64,000 bases of DNA from JAKLIX01 sp964605655 (GTDB lineage: Bacteria; Bacteroidota; Bacteroidia; Bacteroidales; CAIXZF01). Positions 1-9,288 of the stretch are shown here, piece by piece. A model generated the notes under the pieces. That model was not told the DNA's origin and did no database searches. It worked only from the letters and a program-made list of their open reading frames with translations. The translations under genes were made by a program, and so were the position numbers. The stretch spans positions 62,001-126,000 of the forward strand of contig CAZSDK010000009.1 in the NCBI GenBank assembly GCA_964605655.1. Reading direction: 5' to 3'. How positions within the stretch are numbered: the stretch's first letter is position 1; each line of letters opens with the position of its first letter.

Positions 1-324
1 CACTCTTTTCCACAGTACGCGGAGGTAAAACCAGTACTGCCGACTCCTGGAACCGGCCAGCTGAGAACGGGCATAAACATCGGTAAATACATTGCAGCAA
101 CGGTACTTCAGCCCATCCTGGTCCAGGTACCTGAAATACTCCCTGAACCTGCGGATGTAACCGTCAGATCCCTCAAAAGCATAAGGATAAAGAATGATAT
201 CTCCGGGATTCCTTTTCTTTGGAAGCATCCTGAGGAAAACAGGGAGTATCCTGAGCAGGGCAAAGGTCAGGTTCATCAGGATGATGAAGGCAACATAAGC
301 GAATTTGTTGAAATATCTCTGCAC
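1..324 (-). CDS. Partial membrane-anchored protein, possible glycosyltransferase (N-terminal 108 codons)
   Basis: The gene runs off the left edge, so only its N-terminus is visible. The frame is open from a GTG at 324. An in-frame TAA lies five codons upstream with no ATG between, which makes GTG the only reasonable start. A hydrophobic stretch at about residues 9-30 (AFIILMNLTFALLRILPVFL) is followed by a basic loop (PKKRNP) and a soluble part beginning GDIILYPYAFEGSDGYI, which suggests a single membrane anchor with a cytoplasmic domain. The soluble start is compatible with a GT-B glycosyltransferase N-terminal fold, but no catalytic motif is in view, so this is a guess. It is divergent from coaD across a 115-bp gap. 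Confidence 0.5.
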   Translation of the reverse strand, partial: MQRYFNKFAYVAFIILMNLTFALLRILPVFLRMLPKKRNPGDIILYPYAFEGSDGYIRRFREYFRYLDQDGLKYRCCNVFTDVYARSQLAGSRSRQYWFYLRVLWKRV

Positions 325-439
325 CCTATAACGAATTTACCATCATGGAAGCCGCCTTCGCGACCACTGCTTTAGGCAAGTAAAAATAGTCAAAATAAAA
401 TATCGTACTTTTATCCCTTATTCTAATACCCGCACTATA

Positions 440-898
440 ATGAGAACTGCCGTGTTCCCCGGATCCTTCGATCCTGTGACCCGTGGTCACGAATCACTGA
501 TAATCAGGGCATTGGGACTGTTTGACAAGGTCATCATTGCCATTGGTGAAAATTCGACCAAATCATCCTTTTATCCACTTGAGAAACGCATCCACTGGCT
601 CAGGGAGGTTTTTAAGGATCATCCGGGCGTTGTGGTGGACCATTATTCCGGGCTGACGATCGATTACTGCAAAAAGCAACAGGCTTCTTTCATTCTCAGG
701 GGACTCAGGACCAGTGCCGATTTTGCCTACGAATGGAGCATCGGACAGGTTAACAAGCAGTTGCAACCAGATATCGAGACGGTCTTTCTGCTTGCTGAAC
801 CCCAGTATGCAGCCATCCATTCCTCCCTTGTCAGGGAAGTCATTAAAAATGGCGGGGATCCGGGGCTTTTCGTTCCGGAAGGACTGAGCCTCCAATAA
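440..898 (+). CDS. coaD: Pantetheine-phosphate adenylyltransferase
   Basis: This enzyme transfers AMP from ATP to 4'-phosphopantetheine, giving dephospho-CoA, the penultimate step of CoA synthesis in the cytoplasm. At 152 aa it has normal family length. The nucleotidyltransferase motif GSFDPVTRGH is at residues 8-17, a T-x-G-H signature with Arg where Asn is common. RGLR follows at about 87-90, and the second nucleotide-binding motif IHSSLVRE is at 126-133. The ATG at 440 is preceded by the -7-like sequence TACTTTTA near 402, one base off consensus. panB, another CoA-pathway gene, lies about 10 kb away. The identification is secure. Confidence 0.97.
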   Translation: MRTAVFPGSFDPVTRGHESLIIRALGLFDKVIIAIGENSTKSSFYPLEKRIHWLREVFKDHPGVVVDHYSGLTIDYCKKQQASFILRGLRTSADFAYEWSIGQVNKQLQPDIETVFLLAEPQYAAIHSSLVREVIKNGGDPGLFVPEGLSLQ

Positions 899-940
899 TT
901 TCTGGTTTTGCAGCGTTATCCGCACATCAAGATAAAGAAC

Positions 941-2332
941 ATGAGAAGACTGTTGGCCGGTATAATTCTGCTCTGCAGTCAGACAGGACTGTTTGCCCTG
1001 GATACCCGGATAGAAGGTCATATCAGCGGTTTCTACAACAAGACCCTGTACCTCTGGGTGCTTTCCGACCCTGTCACCGGGCAGAAGGACCTTCTGGGGA
1101 CGGCCGTCATCAGCGTGAAAGGAGATTTCTCCCTCCAGGTGGAGGTTGAAGACACCCTCCCGGCCACCATCTCCATCGGGCCCTGGAGTACCTCATTTTT
1201 CCTGTTACCGGGACAACATCAGCGTTGCCGGGTCCTCACCAACTATGACAGCCTGTTGCAAGTGAGAGTCCCTCAGGTAAAACAGGTCCTTCCGTTGAAA
1301 ATCGAATTTACCTCTTCCGGGGACCCCAATCTTATGATCCCCCGGTTCGACAGCCTCTACCAGTCTTTCCTGGCACAACACGGAGAACAGATGCTGAAGC
1401 AAAGGAGCACCCGGTTGTTTGATTCCCTGATGCTGGTGGTGACCCCTCTTTTTCACCCGGAGACAGGGAACTTCACCGCTTTATACTGCCGTTACAGCCT
1501 CGCCATGCTGGAAGGAATGGTCAGGAGGTGGAGTACGGCACAGCATTTTGATACCTATTTGAGAGACAAGCCCATTCTGTACAACAATCCGGGGTACATG
1601 ATGTATTTCAATGATATATTCGATCAATATCTGACAAGCGCTTCGAAGAACATCACTTTCAGAGACCTGGACTTTACCATTAACCAAAAGTGTGATCTTT
1701 TAGCCCTCACCGACACCCTGGGAAAAGATGCCATTCTCTGGAGCGAGCGACTTCGAGAGCTGGTCCTGTTGAAAAACCTGGGGGAACTGTATCACGATCC
1801 TTCTTTTTCCAAGGCAAACATCCTCAGGATGATAACTCAGTTGGGGCAGTCCAGCAAATTTTCAGAACATCGCATCATAGCCACCAACCTGGTCCATGTG
1901 CTCACCCGTTTTGATAAAGGCAGCCCGGCGCCCCCTTTCTCCATGATCGATCAATTTGGCAGGGAAAGAGCTTTGCAGGACTGCATGGGCAAATGGGTGT
2001 ACCTGGGCTTTTTCACCACCTGGTGTGACGACTGCGTTGCCGAACTTAAAGTGGAAAGTTCACTCAGGGAGAAGTTCGGCCAGAAGGTGGAATTCATGAA
2101 CATCTCCTGTGACCTGGATCCGCTGGCCCTAACCAATTTTCTCCGGATGAACAAAAAGTTCGACTGGTCCTTTTTCCCCATTGAAGGTTCCGCGGAACTC
2201 CTCGAGTACTACCAGGTATTTGCCTACCCCTTCTATGTTCTCATTGATCCGGAAGGGACCATCTACCGTTACCCGGCTGTTAAACCCAGCGAAGGAGCAG
2301 AAAACCTTTTTAATGAGATCCTGAAACAGTAG
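941..2332 (+). CDS. Exported TlpA-like thioredoxin-fold protein
   Basis: This is a secreted or periplasmic protein of 463 aa from the ATG at 941. The frame extends upstream to a TTG at 908, but only the ATG places a signal peptide (MRRLLAGIILLCSQTGLFA) at the N-terminus. The large middle region resembles the variable N-terminal domains of Bacteroidota TlpA-family redoxins. The last 130 residues form a thioredoxin fold with the active site W-C-D-D-C at about 361-365 and the cis-proline region FAYPFYVLID near 430. It probably reduces or isomerises disulfides in exported proteins; the substrate is unknown. The gene follows coaD by 42 bp and converges on rsmD with a 2-bp gap. Confidence 0.8.
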   Translation: MRRLLAGIILLCSQTGLFALDTRIEGHISGFYNKTLYLWVLSDPVTGQKDLLGTAVISVKGDFSLQVEVEDTLPATISIGPWSTSFFLLPGQHQRCRVLTNYDSLLQVRVPQVKQVLPLKIEFTSSGDPNLMIPRFDSLYQSFLAQHGEQMLKQRSTRLFDSLMLVVTPLFHPETGNFTALYCRYSLAMLEGMVRRWSTAQHFDTYLRDKPILYNNPGYMMYFNDIFDQYLTSASKNITFRDLDFTINQKCDLLALTDTLGKDAILWSERLRELVLLKNLGELYHDPSFSKANILRMITQLGQSSKFSEHRIIATNLVHVLTRFDKGSPAPPFSMIDQFGRERALQDCMGKWVYLGFFTTWCDDCVAELKVESSLREKFGQKVEFMNISCDLDPLALTNFLRMNKKFDWSFFPIEGSAELLEYYQVFAYPFYVLIDPEGTIYRYPAVKPSEGAENLFNEILKQ

Positions 2333-2334
2333 TA

Positions 2335-2874
2335 TTATTCAGGGTTTCTGAAGAAAGAGAAATTCACTTTCCCATAGATCCTGGTCTCCTGATACATGGG
2401 ATGATCAGAAAGGACCACTTCTTTCGGATGTTCCACGATGAGCCAACCTCCCGGGTTCAGCCAGGCCTGGTCAAAGACCATGGCAGGTACCAGACGGATC
2501 TCCTGCAAGTCGTAGGGAGGGTCGGCAAAGATCACATCAAACGGCAGGCCCGGGTGTTTAAGAAAATGCACCACATCGGCACGTATCACCTTCAGATTTC
2601 TGAAATCCAGCTGCATGGCCATCTTCCTGATGAAATCCGAACAGCGGGGATGCTGGTCCACCGCCACGACTTCCACCGCCCCACGAGAGGCAAATTCAAG
2701 GCTAATATTCCCGGTGCCTGCGAACAGATCAAGTACTCTTATCTCACTGAATTCCAAATAATTCCACAGGATATTGAACAGACTTTCCTTGGCAAGGTCG
2801 GTGGTTGGCCTCACGGGCAGGTTGTGGGGAGGAATGATCTTCCTTCCCCGGTGTGAACCACTGATTATTCGCAT
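2335..2874 (-). CDS. rsmD: 16S rRNA (guanine(966)-N2)-methyltransferase
   Basis: RsmD methylates G966 of 16S rRNA using S-adenosylmethionine during 30S assembly. From the ATG at 2874 the protein is 179 aa, the usual size. It starts MRIISGSHRGRKI, typical of the family, with the SAM-binding motif DLFAGTG at 49-55 and the catalytic DPPY at 118-121. A longer frame to 2910 would add 12 residues inside the upstream gene. The ATG at 2874 instead overlaps the upstream stop by 10 nt, which suggests translational coupling. The pairing with DUF3822 is a recurrent Bacteroidota arrangement (family knowledge). Confidence 0.94.
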   Translation of the reverse strand: MRIISGSHRGRKIIPPHNLPVRPTTDLAKESLFNILWNYLEFSEIRVLDLFAGTGNISLEFASRGAVEVVAVDQHPRCSDFIRKMAMQLDFRNLKVIRADVVHFLKHPGLPFDVIFADPPYDLQEIRLVPAMVFDQAWLNPGGWLIVEHPKEVVLSDHPMYQETRIYGKVNFSFFRNPE

Positions 2875-3734
2875 TTCTTCAGGCTGAAAAGTGGGAGCAG
2901 GCGGTTGCAATGCCCCTTTTTCATCCCGGCAGGGATGTGATCCAGGCAGGAAAAAGAAAGAGGCTGACAGGAATTAAAGTACTTGTCGAGAAGTTCATTT
3001 CCCTCCGGATCATCGGCTCCCCAACCGGCCATCTGCAGGTTCAGTTTTCCGGGAGAAAGATCTTGCTGACCGGCAGCGAGCAGAATGTAATAAAGGACAT
3101 CCTGCCAGGTCTTATATGGAAACTCGTTGTGATACAACAGTTTATTATCCCTGACTATGGTGAGGGTAAGCCTGGTCCCGCCCAACATCAGTTCCATGGA
3201 ATCTGCTCCGTGTGATTTTCGCTTATGCAGCATCAGCTGGTTCAACCAGGGAATGTCGGGATGCAGGATATGATAATCAGCAAAACGGGTTCGAAGCTGG
3301 TTGTTCAGGTTCCATGGCACCGCATACATGGCATAGGCATCATACGACTCCAATCTCTCAGCATACATCAGATCGCTGGTTTCGTTTTGAAAAACCGGCT
3401 CCAGAAGATGTTCCTTGGAATAAGGATCATATAATGTTTCAGGGACGAGAGAGAAGCTGCTGCTTTGGTACAGGAACGTCATTCTAACTGCCGGATCAGA
3501 AAACCAGGCATGTGAAGATACCAGGTAATCCAGGAGCCCGGTGACCTGATCGTTCTGATCAGGGTTCCACGGCTCGCTGCTTTCGATCAGACTCATACCC
3601 AAGATTTTTCGGTACTCAGAAGAAAACAGCATCAAGGCAATTTGTTGTCCCGAAAGGTAGATACCCAGGCAATGTTCTCCCGGAACCGGCCTGGAGACCT
3701 GCTGATCAATGATGGAAACACCGGGTGTAAACAT
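2865..3734 (-). CDS. DUF3822 family protein
   Basis: This 289-aa protein of unknown biochemical role belongs, by memory of the family, to DUF3822, a Bacteroidota family with an actin/ASKHA-like look encoded just before rsmD. The frame opens back to 3920, but the ATG at 3734 is preferred. It gives the family-like start MFTPGVSIIDQQV, and a perfect -7 box on the minus strand at 3767-3774 would lie inside any longer gene. No signal peptide or catalytic motif is seen. Its 3' end overlaps the rsmD start, so the pair is one transcript. It is divergent from mntP. Confidence 0.75.
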   Translation of the reverse strand: MFTPGVSIIDQQVSRPVPGEHCLGIYLSGQQIALMLFSSEYRKILGMSLIESSEPWNPDQNDQVTGLLDYLVSSHAWFSDPAVRMTFLYQSSSFSLVPETLYDPYSKEHLLEPVFQNETSDLMYAERLESYDAYAMYAVPWNLNNQLRTRFADYHILHPDIPWLNQLMLHKRKSHGADSMELMLGGTRLTLTIVRDNKLLYHNEFPYKTWQDVLYYILLAAGQQDLSPGKLNLQMAGWGADDPEGNELLDKYFNSCQPLSFSCLDHIPAGMKKGHCNRLLPLFSLKKCE

Positions 3735-3766
3735 AATCAATACCGGAATGTGTTGGTTGGCAGAAG

Positions 3767-3774
3767 CAAAAATA
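3767..3774 (-). promoter_or_regulatory. Bacteroidota -7 box for DUF3822-rsmD
   Basis: TATTTTTG read on the minus strand matches TAnnTTTG. It sits 32 nt before the ATG at 3734 and argues against upstream starts for that gene. Confidence 0.55.
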
Positions 3775-3809
3775 AGGTTTTCACCCATGCAGGGTACCTG
3801 ACAATCTAT

Positions 3810-3817
3810 TATTTTTG
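3810..3817 (+). promoter_or_regulatory. Bacteroidota -7 box for mntP
   Basis: TATTTTTG matches TAnnTTTG and ends 15 nt before the ATG at 3833. The alternative TTG start at 3815 would lie inside this box. Together with the box at 3767-3774 it makes a back-to-back promoter region. Confidence 0.55.
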
Positions 3818-3832
3818 GCGCAAATCCTTTCC

Positions 3833-4396
3833 ATGGAAATATTGACCCTGTTTCTCGTGGCCCTGGGCCTTTGCTTCGACTCGTTTGCCGTTTCCATATC
3901 CTGTGGTGTGGCCCGGACAAAGATCGACTTTTTCCCTGCCACCCGTATCGCTTTTGTGCTCGCCATCTTCCAGGCGGTGATGCCTTTGATCGGGTGGGTT
4001 GTCGGGGTGAGGCTTGCAGAGATGGTAAAGGAAGCAGATCATTGGATTGCCTTTGGGCTACTTCTGATCCTGGGACTGAAGATGATCGTCGACAGCATCC
4101 GGTCTTCAGATAAACCCACTGATTTTGATCCTCTTAACATCAGAGTCATGGTGATGATGGCCCTGGCTACCAGCATAGACGCCCTCATTGTCGGGGTGAG
4201 TTTCGGCACCTTGCACTACAACATCTGGCTTGCCATGGGCATCATAGGTTTCACCACATTCGTAGTGGCCATGTTGGGTATTCTGTTTGGAAAGAAAACG
4301 GGGAACCGTTTCGGTAAAAGGATGGAGATCGTGGGTGGACTTATCCTGGCAGGGATAGGGCTGAAGATCCTGCTTCAGCACCTGTACTTTTCCTGA
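3833..4396 (+). CDS. mntP: Manganese efflux pump MntP
   Basis: MntP exports Mn2+ across the inner membrane and protects against manganese overload. The 187-aa protein has about six hydrophobic segments in two repeated halves. Each half carries the conserved acidic membrane motif: FDSFAVS with D16 in the first helix and SIDALIVG with D116 in the fourth. The ATG at 3833 is chosen over a TTG at 3815 because a promoter box covers the latter. No yybP-ykoY manganese riboswitch fits into the short leader. Its stop abuts the stop of the convergent subtilase gene inside the palindrome TGATCA. Confidence 0.92.
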   Translation: MEILTLFLVALGLCFDSFAVSISCGVARTKIDFFPATRIAFVLAIFQAVMPLIGWVVGVRLAEMVKEADHWIAFGLLLILGLKMIVDSIRSSDKPTDFDPLNIRVMVMMALATSIDALIVGVSFGTLHYNIWLAMGIIGFTTFVVAMLGILFGKKTGNRFGKRMEIVGGLILAGIGLKILLQHLYFS

Positions 4397-7249
4397 TCAG
4401 CGAAGGACCAGGCAGCGGGTGGTCAGCCAGCATCTTTCTCCCTGAATGACTACCTGGTAGATCCCCGGTCTCTCCTGTCGCACAGGAACTTCCACGAGGT
4501 TGCTTCCATTGTTACCCACTACCTGAACGGGGTTCATGACCTGCCTTCCTGTCTCATCCGTCAGGAAAATTCTCAAGTGATCGGACCCCGTCAGGTTAAA
4601 AGTCACATAAAGAACATCTTTTGCGGGATTGGGATAACAAGATACGGATCCATGGCTGTCGTTTGCAGGGATTTCCATTCCCTCCACCTGGTGATAAGCA
4701 TCCCAGGCCCTTGAAGCAGCTCCGGAGATTCCTGCCACATGTCCGGCAGCCAGCTGGGCAAAGGCAACGATCAGGGAGTCACCGGGAAAAAGAAGGTGGG
4801 GGCCGCTGGAGATCAGGTCGGCCACATTGTTCCCTCCCGGTGTTGCCCCGGCCTGATGGCGGTTGGTCTTTAAAGCCGAATATTTTTCCTGGGTGGTGAA
4901 GCCGTCATCCAACCTGATACTGCCATTACTGCCGTCGAAATCAAAAGCATAATGTTTGGCAGGACCTTCCGTCAACAAGGATATTCCAAGGACAGGACCA
5001 CTGCTGCCGTTTGAAGTGATACCCATCAGATGCTCTGAATCCCAGGTAACCTGCTCATAATCAGAAGCAAACGGGTTAATATCCCAGTCGGCAAACAAGC
5101 CAGCATACAGATTTGACAAGACGGTACTGCCGGTGTTGGAGATTCTGAGCTCATGGATCACGAAACCGCTGTTTTCTTCCCCTTCCCAGGACATGGTCTT
5201 CTGCACGACCTTTACAGGCAAGCTGAGGCTGCCGGCACCATCATCATTGTAAACGGCCTCGTATTCCTTGTCAGAGTACAGCGGGCTGACATTTTCATGA
5301 ATTCGTTCCAGGGGAATGAAATCGGGGTCAGAACCACTGAGGACCGCATTTAGGGTGGCATCGGATACCCTGGTGTAGGTGGTGCCGATGAGAAAACCTC
5401 CGCTTCTCATCCTGGTGAGGTCGTTTTGATAGCAAAACCCGGCACCCTGGGCACACAGGTCATCATTATAGCCTAAACGGCCGGTGCTGGTGAGGGTGGT
5501 CTTGAGTTGTTCCGTTTCAATGGTCAGATAACCGGAGTTCAGGTTCAGCACGAGATATTCAAAAGAAGTGTTGGATGAGGTGTGGTAAGTGAGTCTTAAC
5601 TCCACCGATTCGCTGCTGTTGATCCCGGGAAGCAGCCTGAAGACGAAAGGATGGCTCAGGTTGGAAGCGGATCCCAAAGTCGGGATATCTCCAAGACTGA
5701 CCAGAGTATCCAGCATCTGGACCAGAGGATGGTCGCAGCTTAAAGTTACCTCCGCCTGTGAAGCCATGGCAAGTAAGTTTTGAAAAACTGCGGTCAGATA
5801 AACCGTGTCACCGGGTTCAAAGAGGTCATTGTCCAAATCCGTAAAATGAGGATTTTGAACCCTGATAGAAGGGATCATCGTATCGGTGAGTGCCCTGTAC
5901 AGGTTGATCCGGCCCATGCCCAACCTTCCCTGGAAAGGCAGGTTGGGGGCCAGGGTATCAATACGATCGGAGGTCACCCTGAGCCGTTCAGCTACCTGGA
6001 GGGCGCTCAGTTGCGGGAAAGCAGAACGTACCAGTGCGGCGGCGCCGGAGGTCACCGCGGCTGCCATGGAGGTCCCTGACAGGGTCTTATAGAAATATGG
6101 AAAATTCCATGTGTTGAAGATGCTTTTACCCGGTGCACATACATCAATAAAAGCTCCGTAGTTGCTGGCATAACCAGGACTGACGATCATTCTTTCATCG
6201 GAGGGTCCGGTAGCGCCCACACTGAGAACATGCTCGTAGGAAGCTGGGTAAAAAGGAAGGTCGTTGTCGGAGTTACCGCAGGCTGCCACTACCAGCGCAT
6301 CCCTGTTAAAAGTGGCATAATTCACTATATCCTGTCCAAACTGACCCCGGGGGAAAAGAGAACCCCAGGAACAGTTGATCACTTTACAACCGTGATCGGC
6401 AGCATAAACGATTCCCTCATAACCCCTTACAAAGGCACCCTGGGCGTCGCTGACCTTCACCGGAAGAAAACGGCAGTCGAACCCGACCCCGGCAACCCCT
6501 ATACCGTTGTTGGTAGAAGCGGCTGCAATACCACACATGTGCACCCCGTGGGCCTCATTGCCTGTCCCGCCGGTTACCTGAGGGTCCGGATCCATCTCTC
6601 CCAAATCCCAGCCATAGCGGTTATCAATAAAACCATCGTTATCGTTATCCACTCCGTCAATGGGTTCATCCATATTGATCTTTACATGGCCCTCCAGGTC
6701 CTCATGGTCCAGGTCAGTACCCGAATCGACGATCCCCACCACCACCGAAGAATCCCCGGTACAGAGGTCCCATGCCTCATAAGCATGGATGTTGTTCAGG
6801 TAATACTGGTTGCTGAGCTTTTCATCATCAGGGACGAAGAGCGGATCGACCTCCACTTCCGGTTCCAGGTACTCCAGAATCCGCTGTGATCCAATTTTCC
6901 TGATGGCCTCATCAGGCTTCAGATCTCCGTCGTAGGTGACCCTGTAGAACAGGCTCAGATCGATTTTCTCACCGGTTACGTTTTCGTTGGAAGACACAGG
7001 CAAGGGATCGTGCCCGGGGAAAAGCCTTTCCACGGAGACAGAACCAAGTTTTTTCGTCCAGTCAGAGAGCAAAGCTTGTTGATCACCGAGGGCCGGACTC
7101 TGACCCTGTTTTGTGATTTTTAGCTTGACAATGAAACACTTAGGTTGAAATCGCCCCCCTTCTTTGCTTTGGGAAAACAAAGATGTCGAGGGGACCATGC
7201 ACCAGGTGGAGCACACGAATAAAACGATGATTTTCTTTAACTTATTCAT
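4397..7249 (-). CDS. Secreted S8 (subtilisin-like) serine peptidase with T9SS sorting domain
   Basis: This 950-aa exported protease has a signal peptide (about 1-26), a pro-region (about 30-140) and a subtilase domain (about 150-455). The triad is visible as D175 in IVDSGTDLDH, H234 in NEAHGVHMCG and S394 in SGTSMAAA, with oxyanion N326 in AACGN. The usual His motif HGTHVAG is altered to HGVHMCG. Residues 460-860 look like beta-rich accessory domains. The last ~85 residues (YPNPAKDVLYVTF to GIYQVVIQG) are a type A T9SS C-terminal sorting domain, so the mature enzyme should be surface-anchored or released. Ca-binding-like DNDNDGFID occurs at 201-209. It stands alone between mntP and an unrelated nuclease-fold gene. 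Confidence 0.9.
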   Translation of the reverse strand: MNKLKKIIVLFVCSTWCMVPSTSLFSQSKEGGRFQPKCFIVKLKITKQGQSPALGDQQALLSDWTKKLGSVSVERLFPGHDPLPVSSNENVTGEKIDLSLFYRVTYDGDLKPDEAIRKIGSQRILEYLEPEVEVDPLFVPDDEKLSNQYYLNNIHAYEAWDLCTGDSSVVVGIVDSGTDLDHEDLEGHVKINMDEPIDGVDNDNDGFIDNRYGWDLGEMDPDPQVTGGTGNEAHGVHMCGIAAASTNNGIGVAGVGFDCRFLPVKVSDAQGAFVRGYEGIVYAADHGCKVINCSWGSLFPRGQFGQDIVNYATFNRDALVVAACGNSDNDLPFYPASYEHVLSVGATGPSDERMIVSPGYASNYGAFIDVCAPGKSIFNTWNFPYFYKTLSGTSMAAAVTSGAAALVRSAFPQLSALQVAERLRVTSDRIDTLAPNLPFQGRLGMGRINLYRALTDTMIPSIRVQNPHFTDLDNDLFEPGDTVYLTAVFQNLLAMASQAEVTLSCDHPLVQMLDTLVSLGDIPTLGSASNLSHPFVFRLLPGINSSESVELRLTYHTSSNTSFEYLVLNLNSGYLTIETEQLKTTLTSTGRLGYNDDLCAQGAGFCYQNDLTRMRSGGFLIGTTYTRVSDATLNAVLSGSDPDFIPLERIHENVSPLYSDKEYEAVYNDDGAGSLSLPVKVVQKTMSWEGEENSGFVIHELRISNTGSTVLSNLYAGLFADWDINPFASDYEQVTWDSEHLMGITSNGSSGPVLGISLLTEGPAKHYAFDFDGSNGSIRLDDGFTTQEKYSALKTNRHQAGATPGGNNVADLISSGPHLLFPGDSLIVAFAQLAAGHVAGISGAASRAWDAYHQVEGMEIPANDSHGSVSCYPNPAKDVLYVTFNLTGSDHLRIFLTDETGRQVMNPVQVVGNNGSNLVEVPVRQERPGIYQVVIQGERCWLTTRCLVLR

Positions 7250-7301
7250 CGAATGCCGCTTCTCTGGAGGATACAGGACAGCGGATAAAGTTAAGGATTT
7301 T

Positions 7302-7811
7302 TTATTCTGACTCTATAATTTGCTTCTCATTCATTTCTTTCCAGTCCGGGATATGGTCCAGGGAGAGGATGGTGTTCGACCCGTGGTCGATCTCGAAACA
7401 ATGGTGTTTTATACCATTGGTAACCAGAAGAAACGGCACTCTAAGGACCAGGTTATATCGGGCTATCTGCTCAAAAACCTTCTGGTTGAGCCTCACTTCA
7501 GGGGCTTTGCATTCCACCAGAAGACGGGCATTTCTGTCCAGACCATAGACCAGGATATCGGCCCTTTTCCCGAGCCGGTTCAGGACCAGTTTTTTTTCGA
7601 GGACCATCATTCCTAATGGCACACCCAGCTCTTCATGGAGGAATCTCACAGCATGCTGCCTGACCCACTCCTCCGGTGTCAGGGCCACATATTTCTTTCT
7701 GATGAGGTCAAAGATCTCGGCTTTCGTCGCCTGTCTTCTTATGGTAAAAGAATATTCAGGAAACTGAAGCCGGGGTCCGGGATCCCCTCCGGTGTCTTTA
7801 CCGGGTTTCAT
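7302..7811 (-). CDS. Type I restriction HsdR N-terminal-domain protein (PD-(D/E)XK fold)
   Basis: This small 169-aa protein matches the HSDR_N_2 family, a stand-alone PD-(D/E)XK nuclease-like domain found as a single gene in many Bacteroidota. The core is visible as RADILVY with D85 and LLVECKAPE with E100 and K102. No helicase, HsdM or HsdS gene is nearby, so it is not part of a restriction system here. Its function is not established. The start at 7811 overlaps the end of the upstream symporter gene by 14 nt, implying co-transcription. Confidence 0.8.
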   Translation of the reverse strand: MKPGKDTGGDPGPRLQFPEYSFTIRRQATKAEIFDLIRKKYVALTPEEWVRQHAVRFLHEELGVPLGMMVLEKKLVLNRLGKRADILVYGLDRNARLLVECKAPEVRLNQKVFEQIARYNLVLRVPFLLVTNGIKHHCFEIDHGSNTILSLDHIPDWKEMNEKQIIESE

Positions 7812-9246
7812 CCTTTTTTTCTGGCATCAGAAGTGAAAAAAGCACTGCCATGACGAAGGCGACCACAAAACTGCCGAAGATCTCCGAGATCTTAGTCACC
7901 GGCAACAGGAACTCCTTCCAGAGAATGGCACTCAATGAACCGCTGATCAGAGAAGCAAAGACTCCGGCCCTGGAGAATTTCTTCCAGAAAAGAAGTAACA
8001 GCAGGGCCGGCCCGAACGACGATCCTATGCCTGCCCAGGAATAAGATACCAGGCGAAAAATGGTGTCGGGCAGTAAAAGCACGATGACGAACGCCAGGAC
8101 ACCGATCCCCAGGGTCAGCAGCTTATTGAGCAGGATCATCTTTTTATCCGCCAGCTTCTTTTTGCTGACATTGCTGTATATATCCTCGCTCATGGAAGAG
8201 GAACAGATGATCAGTTCCGATGAGGCAGTCGACATCATGGCCGAGACCACTCCCGAAAGCAGTACTCCGGCCAGTATGGGCTGCATCAGGGTCATGGTGA
8301 GTATGGGAAGGATTTGCTCTGCATCTGCGACCTCTGCAGGGAGTCCCGGGATTTTTCCCGACAATATCATAGCCTTTCCAATCACCCCGATCATGATAGC
8401 GCCCACATAGGCCACCAGGGTCCATGACAATGCCACCCAGATGGCCGTTTTCACATCTTTCTGACTTTTCATGGCCATCATCCTCGATAACAGCTGCGGC
8501 TGGCCGGTATATCCGAATGCCCAGCAGAGACCGTTGATGATGGCTAAAGCAGCAGTACTGCCTGCCATTCCTCCCGTCATTGAGTTGTACCCCTCGCCCG
8601 CCAGCTTCAGGTTGGCAGCCAGGTCCACATGATGGCTGGCCAGCAAAATAAAAAGGATCACCGGCAGGGCGATGAGGGTAAAGATCATCAAAATAGCCTG
8701 GAAAACATCGGTGGCAACTACTGCTATAAATCCGCCGAAGGAGGTGTACACCACCACTACCAGTGAACCGATGATCATGCCCCAGAAGGGATCCAAGCGG
8801 AAGGTCTTTTCAAACACCCCTCCTGCACCCTTGAATTGGGCAGCTATATAAAACAGGAAAAAGAAAATGACGATGATTGCCGAGAGGATACCGATGGGTC
8901 TCTCGGTCCCCGGGAATTTCCTTGACAGCAGGCTGGGTATGGTGAGGGCACCGGTCCTTTCTGTCTCTTTTCTGAGAGGCCCCGACATGACGATCCAGAT
9001 AAAAAAGATCCCTACCACACAACCGATGGCCACCCAGATGCTTTGAAAACCAAGCGCATAGGCCTCACCGGTCAGACCTAACAACAACCAGGCCGACTCA
9101 CCGGTGGAACGTTCCGACAAGGCCAGAGAAACCCCTGAGATCTTCTTTCCTCCCAAAACAAAATCGCTGTTGGTCTTGGACCTCATAGCCGACCAGACGG
9201 CCAGGCCCAATACGATCACCAGATAGAGTACAAATACAACTATCAT
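7798..9246 (-). CDS. putP: Sodium:solute symporter, PutP-like
   Basis: This is a 482-aa inner-membrane Na+-coupled transporter of the SSS family with about 13 hydrophobic segments. The segment SERSTGESAWLLLGLTGEA at about 45-63 is close to the PutP signature that binds Na+ and proline, so L-proline is the best guess for substrate. Na+-site residues around SSELIICSSSMSEDI (about 345) also fit. The start ATG at 9246 gives an N-terminal helix directly. No proline catabolic genes (putA) are present in the window, so the symbol is tentative. Confidence 0.85.
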   Translation of the reverse strand: MIVVFVLYLVIVLGLAVWSAMRSKTNSDFVLGGKKISGVSLALSERSTGESAWLLLGLTGEAYALGFQSIWVAIGCVVGIFFIWIVMSGPLRKETERTGALTIPSLLSRKFPGTERPIGILSAIIVIFFFLFYIAAQFKGAGGVFEKTFRLDPFWGMIIGSLVVVVYTSFGGFIAVVATDVFQAILMIFTLIALPVILFILLASHHVDLAANLKLAGEGYNSMTGGMAGSTAALAIINGLCWAFGYTGQPQLLSRMMAMKSQKDVKTAIWVALSWTLVAYVGAIMIGVIGKAMILSGKIPGLPAEVADAEQILPILTMTLMQPILAGVLLSGVVSAMMSTASSELIICSSSMSEDIYSNVSKKKLADKKMILLNKLLTLGIGVLAFVIVLLLPDTIFRLVSYSWAGIGSSFGPALLLLLFWKKFSRAGVFASLISGSLSAILWKEFLLPVTKISEIFGSFVVAFVMAVLFSLLMPEKKDETR

Positions 9247-9288
9247 TCTTATATGTATTTGACAATTAATATGTTAACCGGGGAGTAA

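Noticed and set aside
3735..3920. Upstream extension of the DUF3822 gene
   Set aside because: It would overlap mntP and two promoter boxes, and the added residues do not resemble the family.
7302..7811. Type I restriction system
   Set aside because: Only an HsdR N-terminal-like domain is present, with no helicase, methylase or specificity gene nearby. It is a stand-alone Bacteroidota gene.
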